A stretch of DNA of 62,371 nt from Runella sp. (lineage in GTDB: Bacteria > Bacteroidota > Bacteroidia > Cytophagales > Spirosomataceae): NCBI GenBank assembly GCA_023254175.1, contig JALQYJ010000093.1, positions 1 to 62,371 on the forward strand, given 5' to 3'. The notes below the pieces were generated by a model. That model saw only the letters and a program-made list of their open reading frames with translations. It was not told where the DNA came from and searched no databases. How positions within the stretch are numbered: position 1 is the first letter of the stretch; the number at the start of each line of letters is the position of its first letter. Position numbers and translations under genes: made by a program. Positions 1 to 8,779 of the stretch are shown in pieces.

Positions 1-847
1 GCAGTTTTATGCGACATTTAAAAAAGCGATTGCAGTACTGAAAAATGAAGAGTACGACTATTATATCGACGTGCGCACTTCCAATGCGGTTTCTCATTTT
101 GTCCTGCCCTTTACGCAAGTTAAAAAAGCAATTGGATTTAACCGCAGAGGACAAGGTGGATTGCTTGATGTGGAATTGACATTGCCAGAAAATACGTGTT
201 TCCACCATTTCGACACTTATGCGGCATTGTTGAAAGAAATGGGTATTGAGGCGGTATTGGAAGAGGTAAAGCCGTACTTCCCTATTTTACCCACTATTTC
301 GTGGCAGACAATTGGGGCAAAACTCCCCTCGCCGTTAACAAAGCCCTATGTGATGTTATTTCCTGAAACTGGGGAGTCGCATCGGCAGATGAGCCTTTCC
401 TTTTGGGCGGATATTGTGAAACGATTGTTGAAAGAATCCCCTTTTTCGGTGGTTTTTTGTGGTCAAACGGACCTATCATCAAATATCATTGACGAAATAA
501 AACGAACGATAGGGGAAGCAAAGCGACTTATTAATGCGTCTCGGGTATTATCTATTCATGAGCTGGGGTATGTCGCTAACGAGGCAACTTACGCCTTGAC
601 TCTCGATTCCTTCCCTGAACATTTGACGTGTATTTTTTGTAAAACCATTACCGTTTACCGTGTTTCTGGCTTGCCGTTCTTCCCGATTGCTAACTTCCCC
701 ACGTTGCTTTTTCACGGCCATCGGCCCAGCGTAGGAATAGAGTATGTTCGTAAAAATGTTGAAATTTATTACTATTCCGAAACGGACATTCCTGAGGTGA
801 AGAATAAGATTGCGGAACGAATACTACTAGAAAAAGTTATGGTTTAG
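1..847 (+). CDS. Glycosyltransferase family 9 protein (5' end missing)
   Basis: The reading frame is open from the first bases of the window (frame starting at base 2), so the N-terminus lies upstream; the GTG at 71 is internal. The protein resembles ADP-heptose:LPS heptosyltransferase-like GT9 enzymes, which add sugars to lipopolysaccharide or other surface glycans from the cytoplasmic face. Visible support: a YDYYIDVRTS-type strand followed by a segment matching the GT9 N-domain (KKAIGF), and a C-terminal part with LSIHELGYVANEA and DSFPEHL, where GT9 members carry the nucleotide-sugar binding loop. The usual DSGPMH loop is not canonical here, so donor sugar and activity are uncertain. It is convergent with the rhamnosidase gene. 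Confidence 0.7.
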   Translation, partial: QFYATFKKAIAVLKNEEYDYYIDVRTSNAVSHFVLPFTQVKKAIGFNRRGQGGLLDVELTLPENTCFHHFDTYAALLKEMGIEAVLEEVKPYFPILPTISWQTIGAKLPSPLTKPYVMLFPETGESHRQMSLSFWADIVKRLLKESPFSVVFCGQTDLSSNIIDEIKRTIGEAKRLINASRVLSIHELGYVANEATYALTLDSFPEHLTCIFCKTITVYRVSGLPFFPIANFPTLLFHGHRPSVGIEYVRKNVEIYYYSETDIPEVKNKIAERILLEKVMV

Positions 848-867
848 TCGGGTTACTCACAACCCGA
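848..867. terminator. Hairpin between convergent genes
   Basis: A 7-bp stem (TCGGGTT / AACCCGA) with a 6-base loop directly follows the glycosyltransferase stop and lies 12 bases from the rhamnosidase stop. There is no clear T tract, so termination is inferred from position. Its core closely matches the hairpin behind purH. Confidence 0.4.
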
Positions 868-878
868 CCGATTCACCT

Positions 879-3590
879 TTACCATTCAAATACATACTCT
901 CCACTTCCCACTTCCAAAGCACCTTCTACTACCTTGATGCGCTGGGTTTGCGCAATTTGATTTAACTTATCTGCATCAATAGCAGGAAGCTTAACAAGGG
1001 CTTTTGAATTGGCTGGCACGCTTATTTTTAAAGTGGTTTTTCCGTTTTGCTGTTCCCACGACGAAGCTATCGTCCCATAGGGAGATTCATAAGTAGCTTT
1101 GGTGGAAGTAAACCCGCCGCCAGGTTTGGGGGCAATCACAAATTTTTTGAAACCAGGCTCTACCAAATCAATCCCTGCCATGTTTTGATACATCCAATCG
1201 CCAATGGCCCCGTAGGCATAATGGTTGTATGAGTTCATGCTAACATCCTGAAAACTTCCGTCGGGCTTAATGCCATCCCAGCGTTCCCAAATTGTGGTTG
1301 CGCCTTTCTTGACGGGGTAGAGCCACGAGGGGTACGTTTCTTGATTAAGAAGGTCGTAAGCGACGTCGTTTTTCCCAAAACGAGTCAGTACGTGGCACAA
1401 ATAAGGTGTACCCAAGAAGCCCGTCGTAAGGTGGTTGCCGTGTCGCTTTATGTCTTGCACAAGGCGCTCAACTGCCTGAGGACGAAGATTTTCGGGTAAT
1501 AAATCGAAATGAAGTGCCAATACATAGGCTGTTTGGGTATTACAAACCAACCGACCATTGGGCGAAACGTATTCTTGTAAAAAGGCTTTTTTGATGTTTT
1601 GAGACAATTCCCCGTATAAGACTGCATCGGTGGCTTTGCCCAGGGTAAGTGCCGCTTTGGACGTTAGATTGGCCGAATGGGCAAAAAAGGCCGTCGCAAT
1701 AAAGTCGTTGTCCGTTACAGGCTCTCCAAATTGTGCGGTACCACGGTATGAAAGCCAGTCGCCGAAGTGTTCGCCGTTGGTCCAGAGGAGCTTAGTACCC
1801 GCGTTTTTGCGGACATACTCTACCCATTTTTTCATGGATTCGTACTGTGTTTCCAACAAACGACGGTCAGAATACACTTGATAAAGCGTCCAAGGGGCAA
1901 TCGTAGCGACGTCAGCCCAACCTGCCGATGACTTGATGTCGTCGGGGTTTTTGTTTTGAATCACGTCGGGTACTACGTGCGGCACACCGCCGTTGGGCTT
2001 TTGGTCAATCGCCACGTCGCGCAGCCATTTGGTAAAAAAGCCTGCCACCTCTTTGTTGAACGTAGCGGTGCGGACGAATGCTTGGGCGTCGCCTGTCCAG
2101 CCTAGGCGTTCGTCACGCTGTGGGCAATCGGTAGGCACGTCCACAAAATTGCCAATTTGTCCCCAAACAATATTTTTTTGGAGTTGATTGACCAGTGGTT
2201 TTGACGTTTCAAACGTTCCTGAATTGGGAAAATCAGAGTGAATGACTACCCCTGTGAGGTTATCGAAGGTGGGTGGCTTGGGAAGACCTTCGATGCGGGC
2301 GTAGCGAAAACCCATGAACGTAAAACGAGGTTCATAGACTTCGATACTGTCACCTTTCAGGATATAATTGAGTTCGCATTTGGCCGATCGGAGGTTGGCG
2401 GTGTAAAAATTGCCTTTTGGGTCGAGGATTTCGGCGTGAGTAATGCGGATTTTGGTGCCAGCAGGGCCTTGCACGCGTAACCGAACCCATCCTACCATAT
2501 TTTGGCCAAAATCATAAACGGTTTCTCCTGCTGGTGTCGTAAAAACCTTGATGGGCTTCAACTCTTGGGTGCGCCGAACTGGCGGGCCTGCGGGAGCAAT
2601 GAGGTTGTCTTTGGGATAATTACCAACACGAACGTTCCACCACGTACTTTCGTCGAAACCTACGGACGCCCAGCCTTTTTTCTCCAAACGCGCATCATAA
2701 GTTTCGCCGTGGTAGAGGTCATTTTCGCGGACGGGGCCGTTGTTGGTAGCCTTCCACGTTTCGTCTGTACCAATGATTTGTTCGGTTCCGTCTTCGTAGT
2801 TAATCACCAATTGACTCAGCAGGGCGACCCGTTCCCCCCAAACGTTGCGGTTGTTTTCCCAAACCAAATACCCACGGTACCAGCCATCGCCGAGCATGGC
2901 ACCAATTGCATTATTTCCTGCTTGAATAAATGCTGTGACATTGTAAGTAAAATACTGAATGCGAGCTTGGTAGGAAGTCCAGCCTGGCCTGAGGACGTCT
3001 TTGCCGATACGTTGGCCATTGATGTACATTTCGTTGAGTCCACGGCTGGTAACGTACAAACGGGCAGAAGCTATCTTGCCTTTGGGTTTGGTGACAAACT
3101 CTTTGCGGAGAAGCGAAGCGGGCTGTTGCTTTTTGAAATTAATTCCTTCTTTTTCGGGTTCAATCCAATTGGCTTGCCAGTCGGAAGAGGCTAAAAGTCC
3201 CATTTCAAAGAAATTAATGGTTGATTCGGCTACATTTCCATAATTATCGACGACTTTGACTTTCCAGAAATACCGTTGGCGACTTTGGAGGTCAGGGCCT
3301 TGATAATCAATCAGGTGGGAGGCATCAGAAGCAACATCACCCGATTGCCAAATGAGCCCTTTTTGGGAAAATTTATTGTCTTTCGAGACTTGGATTTGAT
3401 ATGATTTTTGGAAGGTATTACGCTCGGTAGAAAAGAGTTTCCAGCTAAAACGAGGAAGGAAGGCATCGATACCAACGGGGTTGGTTTTGTACTCCACCCG
3501 TAGCTGCTCGACGCGCAAAGGGGAGGGCGGAGGTGTTTGTCCAAGTACGGAAAGCGAAAAACACAAAAAGAACAACAAAAAACGATTCAT
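879..3590 (-). CDS. Alpha-L-rhamnosidase, GH78, secreted
   Basis: 903 residues with an N-terminal signal peptide (MNRFLLFFLCFSLSVLGQ), so periplasmic or surface-exposed. GH78 enzymes cleave terminal alpha-L-rhamnose from plant glycosides, pectin side chains and bacterial glycans by an inverting mechanism. In order: an N-terminal beta-sandwich region, the rhamnosidase N domain (about 160-330), the (alpha/alpha)6 catalytic barrel (about 450-800) and a C-terminal beta domain. The catalytic signature CPQRDERLGWTGDA is near residue 490 (Glu as likely general acid), and TTIWERWDG near 770 holds the likely base Glu. The length is normal for the family. No SusCD pair or other glycosidase lies beside it, so it appears to be a stand-alone enzyme. 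Confidence 0.93.
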   Translation of the reverse strand: MNRFLLFFLCFSLSVLGQTPPPSPLRVEQLRVEYKTNPVGIDAFLPRFSWKLFSTERNTFQKSYQIQVSKDNKFSQKGLIWQSGDVASDASHLIDYQGPDLQSRQRYFWKVKVVDNYGNVAESTINFFEMGLLASSDWQANWIEPEKEGINFKKQQPASLLRKEFVTKPKGKIASARLYVTSRGLNEMYINGQRIGKDVLRPGWTSYQARIQYFTYNVTAFIQAGNNAIGAMLGDGWYRGYLVWENNRNVWGERVALLSQLVINYEDGTEQIIGTDETWKATNNGPVRENDLYHGETYDARLEKKGWASVGFDESTWWNVRVGNYPKDNLIAPAGPPVRRTQELKPIKVFTTPAGETVYDFGQNMVGWVRLRVQGPAGTKIRITHAEILDPKGNFYTANLRSAKCELNYILKGDSIEVYEPRFTFMGFRYARIEGLPKPPTFDNLTGVVIHSDFPNSGTFETSKPLVNQLQKNIVWGQIGNFVDVPTDCPQRDERLGWTGDAQAFVRTATFNKEVAGFFTKWLRDVAIDQKPNGGVPHVVPDVIQNKNPDDIKSSAGWADVATIAPWTLYQVYSDRRLLETQYESMKKWVEYVRKNAGTKLLWTNGEHFGDWLSYRGTAQFGEPVTDNDFIATAFFAHSANLTSKAALTLGKATDAVLYGELSQNIKKAFLQEYVSPNGRLVCNTQTAYVLALHFDLLPENLRPQAVERLVQDIKRHGNHLTTGFLGTPYLCHVLTRFGKNDVAYDLLNQETYPSWLYPVKKGATTIWERWDGIKPDGSFQDVSMNSYNHYAYGAIGDWMYQNMAGIDLVEPGFKKFVIAPKPGGGFTSTKATYESPYGTIASSWEQQNGKTTLKISVPANSKALVKLPAIDADKLNQIAQTQRIKVVEGALEVGSGEYVFEW

Positions 3591-3663
3591 TGGGGAAAAC
3601 GATTGATTTACTAGATAAAGGTCAAATGGGGAGTAATCTACACAAAAGACCTGCGAAGAATAC

Positions 3664-3704
3664 CAAAAAAGCGGCGGCCAGTTCTAAACTGACCGCCGCT
3701 TTCC
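3664..3704 (-). terminator. Rho-independent terminator downstream of purH
   Basis: A strong GC stem (AGCGGCGG.. / ..CCGCCGCT) is followed on the minus strand by a run of T (the AAAAAA at 3665-3670 on the plus strand). It lies about 65 bases past the purH stop. A smaller hairpin (AGGGTTG/CAACCCT, 3744-3761) sits between them. Confidence 0.75.
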
Positions 3705-3770
3705 AAACTGTTAACGATTGATACCGTGCGGAGCGCCTTACAGAGGGTTGTGAGCAACCCTTTATAACTA

Positions 3771-5297
3771 TTAGTGCTTAAAGTGACGAACGCCCGTTGT
3801 CACCATCGCCATGCCGTTGGCGTCGCAGTAGTCAATCGAATCTTTGTCGCGGATAGAGCCACCTGGCTGCACCACTGCGGTTACGCCTGCATTGTGCGCG
3901 ATTTCTACGCAGTCGGCAAACGGGAAGAACGCATCCGAAGCCATTACCGAACCTTTCAAGTCAAAGCCAAACGACTTTGCTTTTTCAATCGCCTGACGAA
4001 GGGCATCCACGCGTGACGTTTGACCCGTACCACTCGCAATAAGTTGGTTTTCATTGGCCAATACAATCGTGTTTGATTTAGTGTGTTTACACACTTTCAA
4101 CGCAAACTCTAATGCTTTTACTTCGGCGTCAGTAGGAGCTACTTTCGTCACCGTTGTAAATTGAGAAGCGGTTTCTACCACCAAATCTTTATCTTGTTCG
4201 AGTACCCCGTTCAAGATAGTTTTAAACATCTTAGTAGGGAGCTCGATAGCTTTACGCTGGAGAATAATGCGGTTTTTCTTCGATTGTAACAACGCCAACG
4301 CATCAGCTTCGTAGGCAGGTGCAATCAAAATCTCCATGAAAAGTTTGTTAAGTTCTTCGGCCGTTGCCAAGTCTACCGTTGTGTTGGTGATAATCACGCC
4401 ACCAAAAGCCGAAACAGGGTCGCAAGCCAAGGCATTTACGTAAGCCTGGTGAGCAGTAGCCGCCGTAGCTACGCCACAAGCGTTTGTATGTTTAATAATT
4501 GCAAAGGTTGGTTCATTGCCAAACTCGTCAATGAGCGAAACGCAAGCGTCAACATCGACTAAGTTGTTGTATGACAACTCTTTTCCGTGAAGTTTGTCAA
4601 ACATCGCATCCAAATCCCCGTAAAACGTCGCCGCTTGGTGCGGGTTTTCGCCGTAGCGAAGGGTTTGTTGTTGACAGTTTGCCGTTTGCAGTTCAGGAAA
4701 ATTACTAACAGGCTGGTTCAAAAACCACTGATTAATCGCGGTGTCATAATGGCTAGTGGTGGCAAAAGCCTCTTGTGCATAACGGCGACGGTCGGCGAGG
4801 TCAGTGGCACCGTCTTTTTCGGTAAGAATGTTGAGCACGTCAGCGTATTGATTCCGCGACGAAACGATGAGAGAATCTTGGAAGTTTTTAGCACCTGCCC
4901 GAATCAATGAAATACCTCCAATGTCGATTTTTTCGATGATGTCTTCGGCAGTAGCCCCCGAAGCAACGGTTTCCTCAAAAGGATATAAATCGACAACCAC
5001 CAAGTCAATCGATGGAATGTTGAACTGAGTGGCTTGAGCCAAGTCGCTAGCGTCGTCACGACGGTACAAAATACCTCCAAAAACAGCAGGGTGAAGCGTT
5101 TTTACGCGGCCTCCAAAGATGGAAGGGTAGCCCGTAAGGTCTTCCACAGCAGTCACAGGAATTCCCATGTTTTCGATGAACGTCTGTGTTCCACCCGTGG
5201 AGTACAACTTTACGCCGTGTTGGTGGAGGAGTCTTACGATTGGTTCAAGACCGTCTTTGTAATAAACCGAAAGTAAGGCCGATTGGATTTTTTTCAT
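3771..5297 (-). CDS. purH: Bifunctional AICAR transformylase / IMP cyclohydrolase
   Basis: 508 residues, the normal full length. The enzyme performs the last two steps of de novo purine synthesis in the cytoplasm: formylation of AICAR with 10-formyl-THF, then ring closure to IMP. The N-terminal MGS-like cyclohydrolase domain occupies about residues 1-130 (begins MKKIQSALLSVYYKDGLEP, with YSTGGT and GGRVKTLHP). The AICAR transformylase domain fills the rest, with RYGENPHQAATFYG, the KHTNACG segment containing the catalytic Lys-His, and the terminal VVQPGGSIRD / VTTGVRHFKH motifs. It is transcribed alone; the nearest upstream gene is separated by a strong terminator. Confidence 0.98.
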   Translation of the reverse strand: MKKIQSALLSVYYKDGLEPIVRLLHQHGVKLYSTGGTQTFIENMGIPVTAVEDLTGYPSIFGGRVKTLHPAVFGGILYRRDDASDLAQATQFNIPSIDLVVVDLYPFEETVASGATAEDIIEKIDIGGISLIRAGAKNFQDSLIVSSRNQYADVLNILTEKDGATDLADRRRYAQEAFATTSHYDTAINQWFLNQPVSNFPELQTANCQQQTLRYGENPHQAATFYGDLDAMFDKLHGKELSYNNLVDVDACVSLIDEFGNEPTFAIIKHTNACGVATAATAHQAYVNALACDPVSAFGGVIITNTTVDLATAEELNKLFMEILIAPAYEADALALLQSKKNRIILQRKAIELPTKMFKTILNGVLEQDKDLVVETASQFTTVTKVAPTDAEVKALEFALKVCKHTKSNTIVLANENQLIASGTGQTSRVDALRQAIEKAKSFGFDLKGSVMASDAFFPFADCVEIAHNAGVTAVVQPGGSIRDKDSIDYCDANGMAMVTTGVRHFKH

Positions 5298-5458
5298 TGG
5301 ATTGGGAGTTTGCGCACTTCAAATTGTTGCTTCTAAATCGTGTTTTTGGGTTTAAAATGGTTTGATTATAAAGCAATTAGTGCGGTATATGGTGGTAAAA
5401 TAACTAGGGATGACTTAGTTGTAAAAAATGAAGCCGCAAAATTACGGCTTTTATAACA

Positions 5459-5495
5459 AAAAATCGCCTTGTCGATGAAGACAAAGGCGATTTTT
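5459..5495 (-). terminator. Terminator downstream of the M13 peptidase
   Basis: An inverted repeat (AAAAATCGCCTT / AAGGCGATTTTT) with T runs on both sides lies about 20 bases past the peptidase stop. The symmetrical A/T flanks would let it act in either direction. Confidence 0.8.
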
Positions 5496-5516
5496 AGGGT
5501 AAAAAATGAGAATCAA

Positions 5517-7553
5517 TTACCAAATTTTTACTCGGCTGGCTTCTGGACGGTACATTTTGTCGCTAGGTTGTACGCCAAATGCCTTGTAAAAAGGCTCAAA
5601 GTTGGACAATGGGCCGTTGGCGCGGAACTGCCCAGGAGAGTGCGGGTCGGTGTTGACTCTCAAGCGAAGGGCTTCATCGCGGAGTTTGGCTCGCCAAATT
5701 TGCCCAAAGGCCAAAAAGAAACGTTGGTCTGGCGTAAAACCGTCGATTTTTTCGTTTCCTTTACCTTGCTTCGTAAATGTCTTGAAGGCTTCGTAAGCGA
5801 CCGAAAGCCCACCAATGTCGGCAATGTTTTCGCCTAACGTCAACTGACCTTTTACGTGTAAATTATCCAAGACGGTAAAGCCGTCGTATTGGTCAATCAC
5901 CACTTGAGCACGTTGTTTAAACTGGTCGTTGTCGTCTTTTTTCCACCAATTCTTCAACATTCCCATGTAATTATACTGACGCCCTTGGTCGTCGAATCCG
6001 TGCGTCATTTCGTGGCCAATCACGGCACCGATGGCACCGTAGTTGAAGGCGTCGTCGGCTTCTGGGTCAAAGAAAGGCCACTGCAAAATCCCTGCTGGAA
6101 ACGCGATTTCGTTGCGCAATGGGCTGTAGTAGGCGTTGACTGTTGGCGGGGTCATGCCCCATTCGGTTTTGTCAACAGGTTTGCCCAAACGACCCAACAT
6201 TTCTTCGTAACGCCATTTGCTAAAGGCCCGCACGTTACCATAAAAATCGTTGCGTTTTACGTTAACCCCTTCGTACGTTTTCCATTTGGACGGGTAGCCA
6301 ATTTTGGGCGTAAATGCTTTAAGTTTTCGTAGGGCTTCTACTTTGGTTTCAGCAGTCATCCAGTCGAGTTCATTGATACGTTTTTCAAACACCTTCTGAA
6401 GGTTTGCTACCAACTCATCCATGCGTTTTTTAGCTTCTGGTTTAAAGTGCTTGGCTACGTAAAGCTGCCCCAACAAATCGCCCGCAAGGTTGTCGGTAAG
6501 GCTCGAAATGCGTTTCCAGCGGTCTTGTTGTACTTTTTGCCCGTTGAGGGTTTTACCACTGTACTCAAAACTAGCTTCTACAAAAGGCTTGCTGAGGTAG
6601 TTAGCGGCGCCACTAATGACCGAAAACTTTATTTTGGCTTTCAGCGTTTCGATGTTAGTCTTAGGCAGCCATTCGTTGAGGGCTTCGTAGTACTTAGGTT
6701 GTGATACGATGATGCTATCGGTTGTCATGCGCATCGTTGTCAGTGCGCTCACCAAGTTGAGATTAGGCACTTTGGCGGAAAAATCCTTGGTCGCAAATTT
6801 GTTGTACATTGCCACTGGATTTCTCATCTCGATGCGACCCATGTGCGAAGTGGCGATTTGGGTTTCCAAAGCTAAAATATCGTCGGCCAATTGTTGGGCC
6901 TTGGCGGCGTCGGTGCCCGTGAGAGTAAACAGCGTTGCAATGTATTTTTTGTACGCATTCCGAACCTTGATAGTAGGCTCATCGGTCTTGGTATAATAGT
7001 CTTTTTCGGGAAGTCCTGTACCCGTTTGACGCATACTTACGATGTACGTATCGGGGTTTTTGGCATCTTGCCCAATGCTTGCACCTATGAATGTACTTCC
7101 GCCGTCTTGGGGATGATTGGCCGAATAACGGAGCAAATCTTCGTAGTTGTTGATTTTATCGATTTCGTTCAAAACGGCTTTAATGGGTTCGTAACCAAGT
7201 TTTTCGATGGCAATGGTATCCATGCCCGACGCAAAAAAGTCGCCAACGCGCTGTTTGACACTTCCCTTAGGAGATTTGCTCGCGGCGGCCTCTTCCAAAA
7301 TGGCCTTGAGGTTTTTAGAATTGCTGTCACGAAGAATGTTGAACGACCCCCAGGCCGTTTCGGAGGCGGGAATGTCGGTTTTCTTTAACCAACCACCATT
7401 GGCATATAAAAAAAAGTCTTCGCGTGGGCTAACACTCAAATCCATGCCAGATAGGTCGAGTCCTCTGTTGGGTTTGGGATCGTCTAATTTGATGAATGCG
7501 ACCGAGAGCGCGCCTGCGAGGATCCAACTTGCCGTAAATCGTAATTTTTCCAT
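5517..7553 (-). CDS. M13 family zinc metallopeptidase (neprilysin/PepO type), exported
   Basis: 678 residues with a hydrophobic N-terminal export signal (FTASWILAGALSVAFI). M13 enzymes are zinc-dependent oligopeptidases that cut small peptides outside the cytoplasm. The N-terminal M13 helical domain (about 45-430) contains the family-typical DFFLYANGGWLKKT. The peptidase domain has the zinc motif VIGHEMTHGFDD near residue 513 and the second zinc-ligand motif GENIADIGG about 60 residues later. The C-terminus holds the expected NTDPHSPGQFRANGPLSN, and the chain ends KIW (the family usually ends with an aromatic residue such as CRVW). All catalytic residues are present. Single gene with its own terminator. 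Confidence 0.95.
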   Translation of the reverse strand: MEKLRFTASWILAGALSVAFIKLDDPKPNRGLDLSGMDLSVSPREDFFLYANGGWLKKTDIPASETAWGSFNILRDSNSKNLKAILEEAAASKSPKGSVKQRVGDFFASGMDTIAIEKLGYEPIKAVLNEIDKINNYEDLLRYSANHPQDGGSTFIGASIGQDAKNPDTYIVSMRQTGTGLPEKDYYTKTDEPTIKVRNAYKKYIATLFTLTGTDAAKAQQLADDILALETQIATSHMGRIEMRNPVAMYNKFATKDFSAKVPNLNLVSALTTMRMTTDSIIVSQPKYYEALNEWLPKTNIETLKAKIKFSVISGAANYLSKPFVEASFEYSGKTLNGQKVQQDRWKRISSLTDNLAGDLLGQLYVAKHFKPEAKKRMDELVANLQKVFEKRINELDWMTAETKVEALRKLKAFTPKIGYPSKWKTYEGVNVKRNDFYGNVRAFSKWRYEEMLGRLGKPVDKTEWGMTPPTVNAYYSPLRNEIAFPAGILQWPFFDPEADDAFNYGAIGAVIGHEMTHGFDDQGRQYNYMGMLKNWWKKDDNDQFKQRAQVVIDQYDGFTVLDNLHVKGQLTLGENIADIGGLSVAYEAFKTFTKQGKGNEKIDGFTPDQRFFLAFGQIWRAKLRDEALRLRVNTDPHSPGQFRANGPLSNFEPFYKAFGVQPSDKMYRPEASRVKIW

Positions 7554-7662
7554 TTTTGGGTTGTTAGTTTGAATGATTGTTGGGCAAAATTCCTTAATAT
7601 CAAAGGAAAACCGATGGCGTATGGGCCATTTTATGTACTAAACCGATGATTTTGTCGATAAA

Positions 7663-8496
7663 TCAGTCTTTTATGTCATGTTCCAACCATCCCAAGGTAA
7701 AGTTAAAAACTTCCGATTTTTGAGGTTCGTTGTGAATTTCGTGATACATTCCATGCCACTTTTTGTAAGTCACTGTCGTGCCAACTCGCTGTGCAAACTC
7801 CTCACTGCCGGGTTGAGACGTGAGCAGGTCTTCGTCGCCGTGCATGATGAGGGTCGGGACAGGAATGTCACCGTCGTAGGAATTGAGAAAAGCAGCGGCT
7901 TCAAGTAGTCCAATGCTCGCGGAGGCAGTGATGGTACCATGAACCAACGGGTCTTTTTTATAAGCCTCCACCACGGCGGGGTCTTTGGAAATATGATCTT
8001 GTGCCAAACCGCTTCCTTGCGAAAATCCTGGGAGTATCTTGCGAAAAAGTTTACCAATGGTCACTAAAATAGGCTTTGGTTCAAACGCCAGTCTAATCCA
8101 AGGCCCTGTGGCAATCACGCCTTTGAGGGCAGGTTTGCGTCGAAGGGTGTAATTGAGAACCAAATTTCCTCCCATTGAATGTCCATAAAGGTAGATAGGT
8201 AGCTGAGGCGCTTGTTGTTGGGCATAGTTGAGGAGGGTTTCAATGTCATTGAGGTAGGCATCGTAAGTAGGAGCATGGCCACGTTTCCCCCCCGATTTAC
8301 CGTGGCCTCGGTTGTCCATCGAAACGACGGAATAGCCGTTTTTGTTGAAAAAGTCAGCAAAATGAGCGTAGCGACCACTGTGTTCGCCAAATCCGTGAAT
8401 GAGCACAATGACTGCCTTGGAAGAATGTACGAGCCAAGCGCGGGCAAAAAGCGAAGTGCCATCGTTGGCCGTGAGGGTAGTGGTAATGTCTGACAT
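7663..8496 (-). CDS. Alpha/beta hydrolase, monoacylglycerol lipase-like
   Basis: 277 residues without a signal peptide, so probably cytoplasmic or membrane-associated. It matches the Hydrolase_4 / monoglyceride lipase-lysophospholipase group: LIHGFGEHSGRYAHFA (oxyanion HG), MDNRGHGKSGGKRGHA, nucleophile elbow GHSMGGN with Ser, acid in MHGDEDLLTS, and His in KKWHGMYHEIHNEP. These support hydrolysis of monoacylglycerol or lysolipid esters, but the true substrate cannot be read from sequence. It is followed on the same strand by the M13 peptidase after about 110 bases, with no sign of tight coupling. Confidence 0.85.
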   Translation of the reverse strand: MSDITTTLTANDGTSLFARAWLVHSSKAVIVLIHGFGEHSGRYAHFADFFNKNGYSVVSMDNRGHGKSGGKRGHAPTYDAYLNDIETLLNYAQQQAPQLPIYLYGHSMGGNLVLNYTLRRKPALKGVIATGPWIRLAFEPKPILVTIGKLFRKILPGFSQGSGLAQDHISKDPAVVEAYKKDPLVHGTITASASIGLLEAAAFLNSYDGDIPVPTLIMHGDEDLLTSQPGSEEFAQRVGTTVTYKKWHGMYHEIHNEPQKSEVFNFTLGWLEHDIKD

Positions 8497-8601
8497 GGTT
8501 AAGGAGTTTTGGGGAAGATACAGAATTTGTGTTTATTCGGGATGCCGATACGGTGGACTGATTTCTATGTTCATTATGTAAAAAACTATCTGCTTTGAAA
8601 T

Positions 8602-8654
8602 GAAGCCCCATCGGGGTGACCTCTTTTTCTACTAAGATTTAGCCTCGCTGATGC
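8602..8654. repeat. Possible dispersed palindromic repeat remnant
   Basis: In the gap between divergent genes lie a short palindrome GCCCCATCGGGGT and, 25 bases on, a second GC-rich half (TTAGCCTCGCTGATGCC). The layout resembles intergenic palindromic repeats of Cytophagales. Only one copy is present in the window, so its repeat nature is a guess. The rest of the 283-base gap shows nothing clear. Confidence 0.25.
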
Positions 8655-8779
8655 CATTTTTTTAATGCGTTTAACTTGAAGTCAAATGTAGATTAAAAAA
8701 TTGATTGTGTGAGAAAAAGCGACTCCGCGCCTTTTTATAAATGGAAAGGCCACGATTTGACTTTTGAAGAAAATAAGAG

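Noticed and set aside
2502-3194. 230-codon frame opposite the rhamnosidase gene
   Set aside because: It runs antisense inside a well-supported GH78 gene, has no recognisable protein pattern and reflects the codon bias of the real gene.
5430-5440. TAATTTTG box as purH promoter
   Set aside because: It matches TAnnTTTG by chance next to the peptidase terminator and lacks a -33 element at workable spacing.
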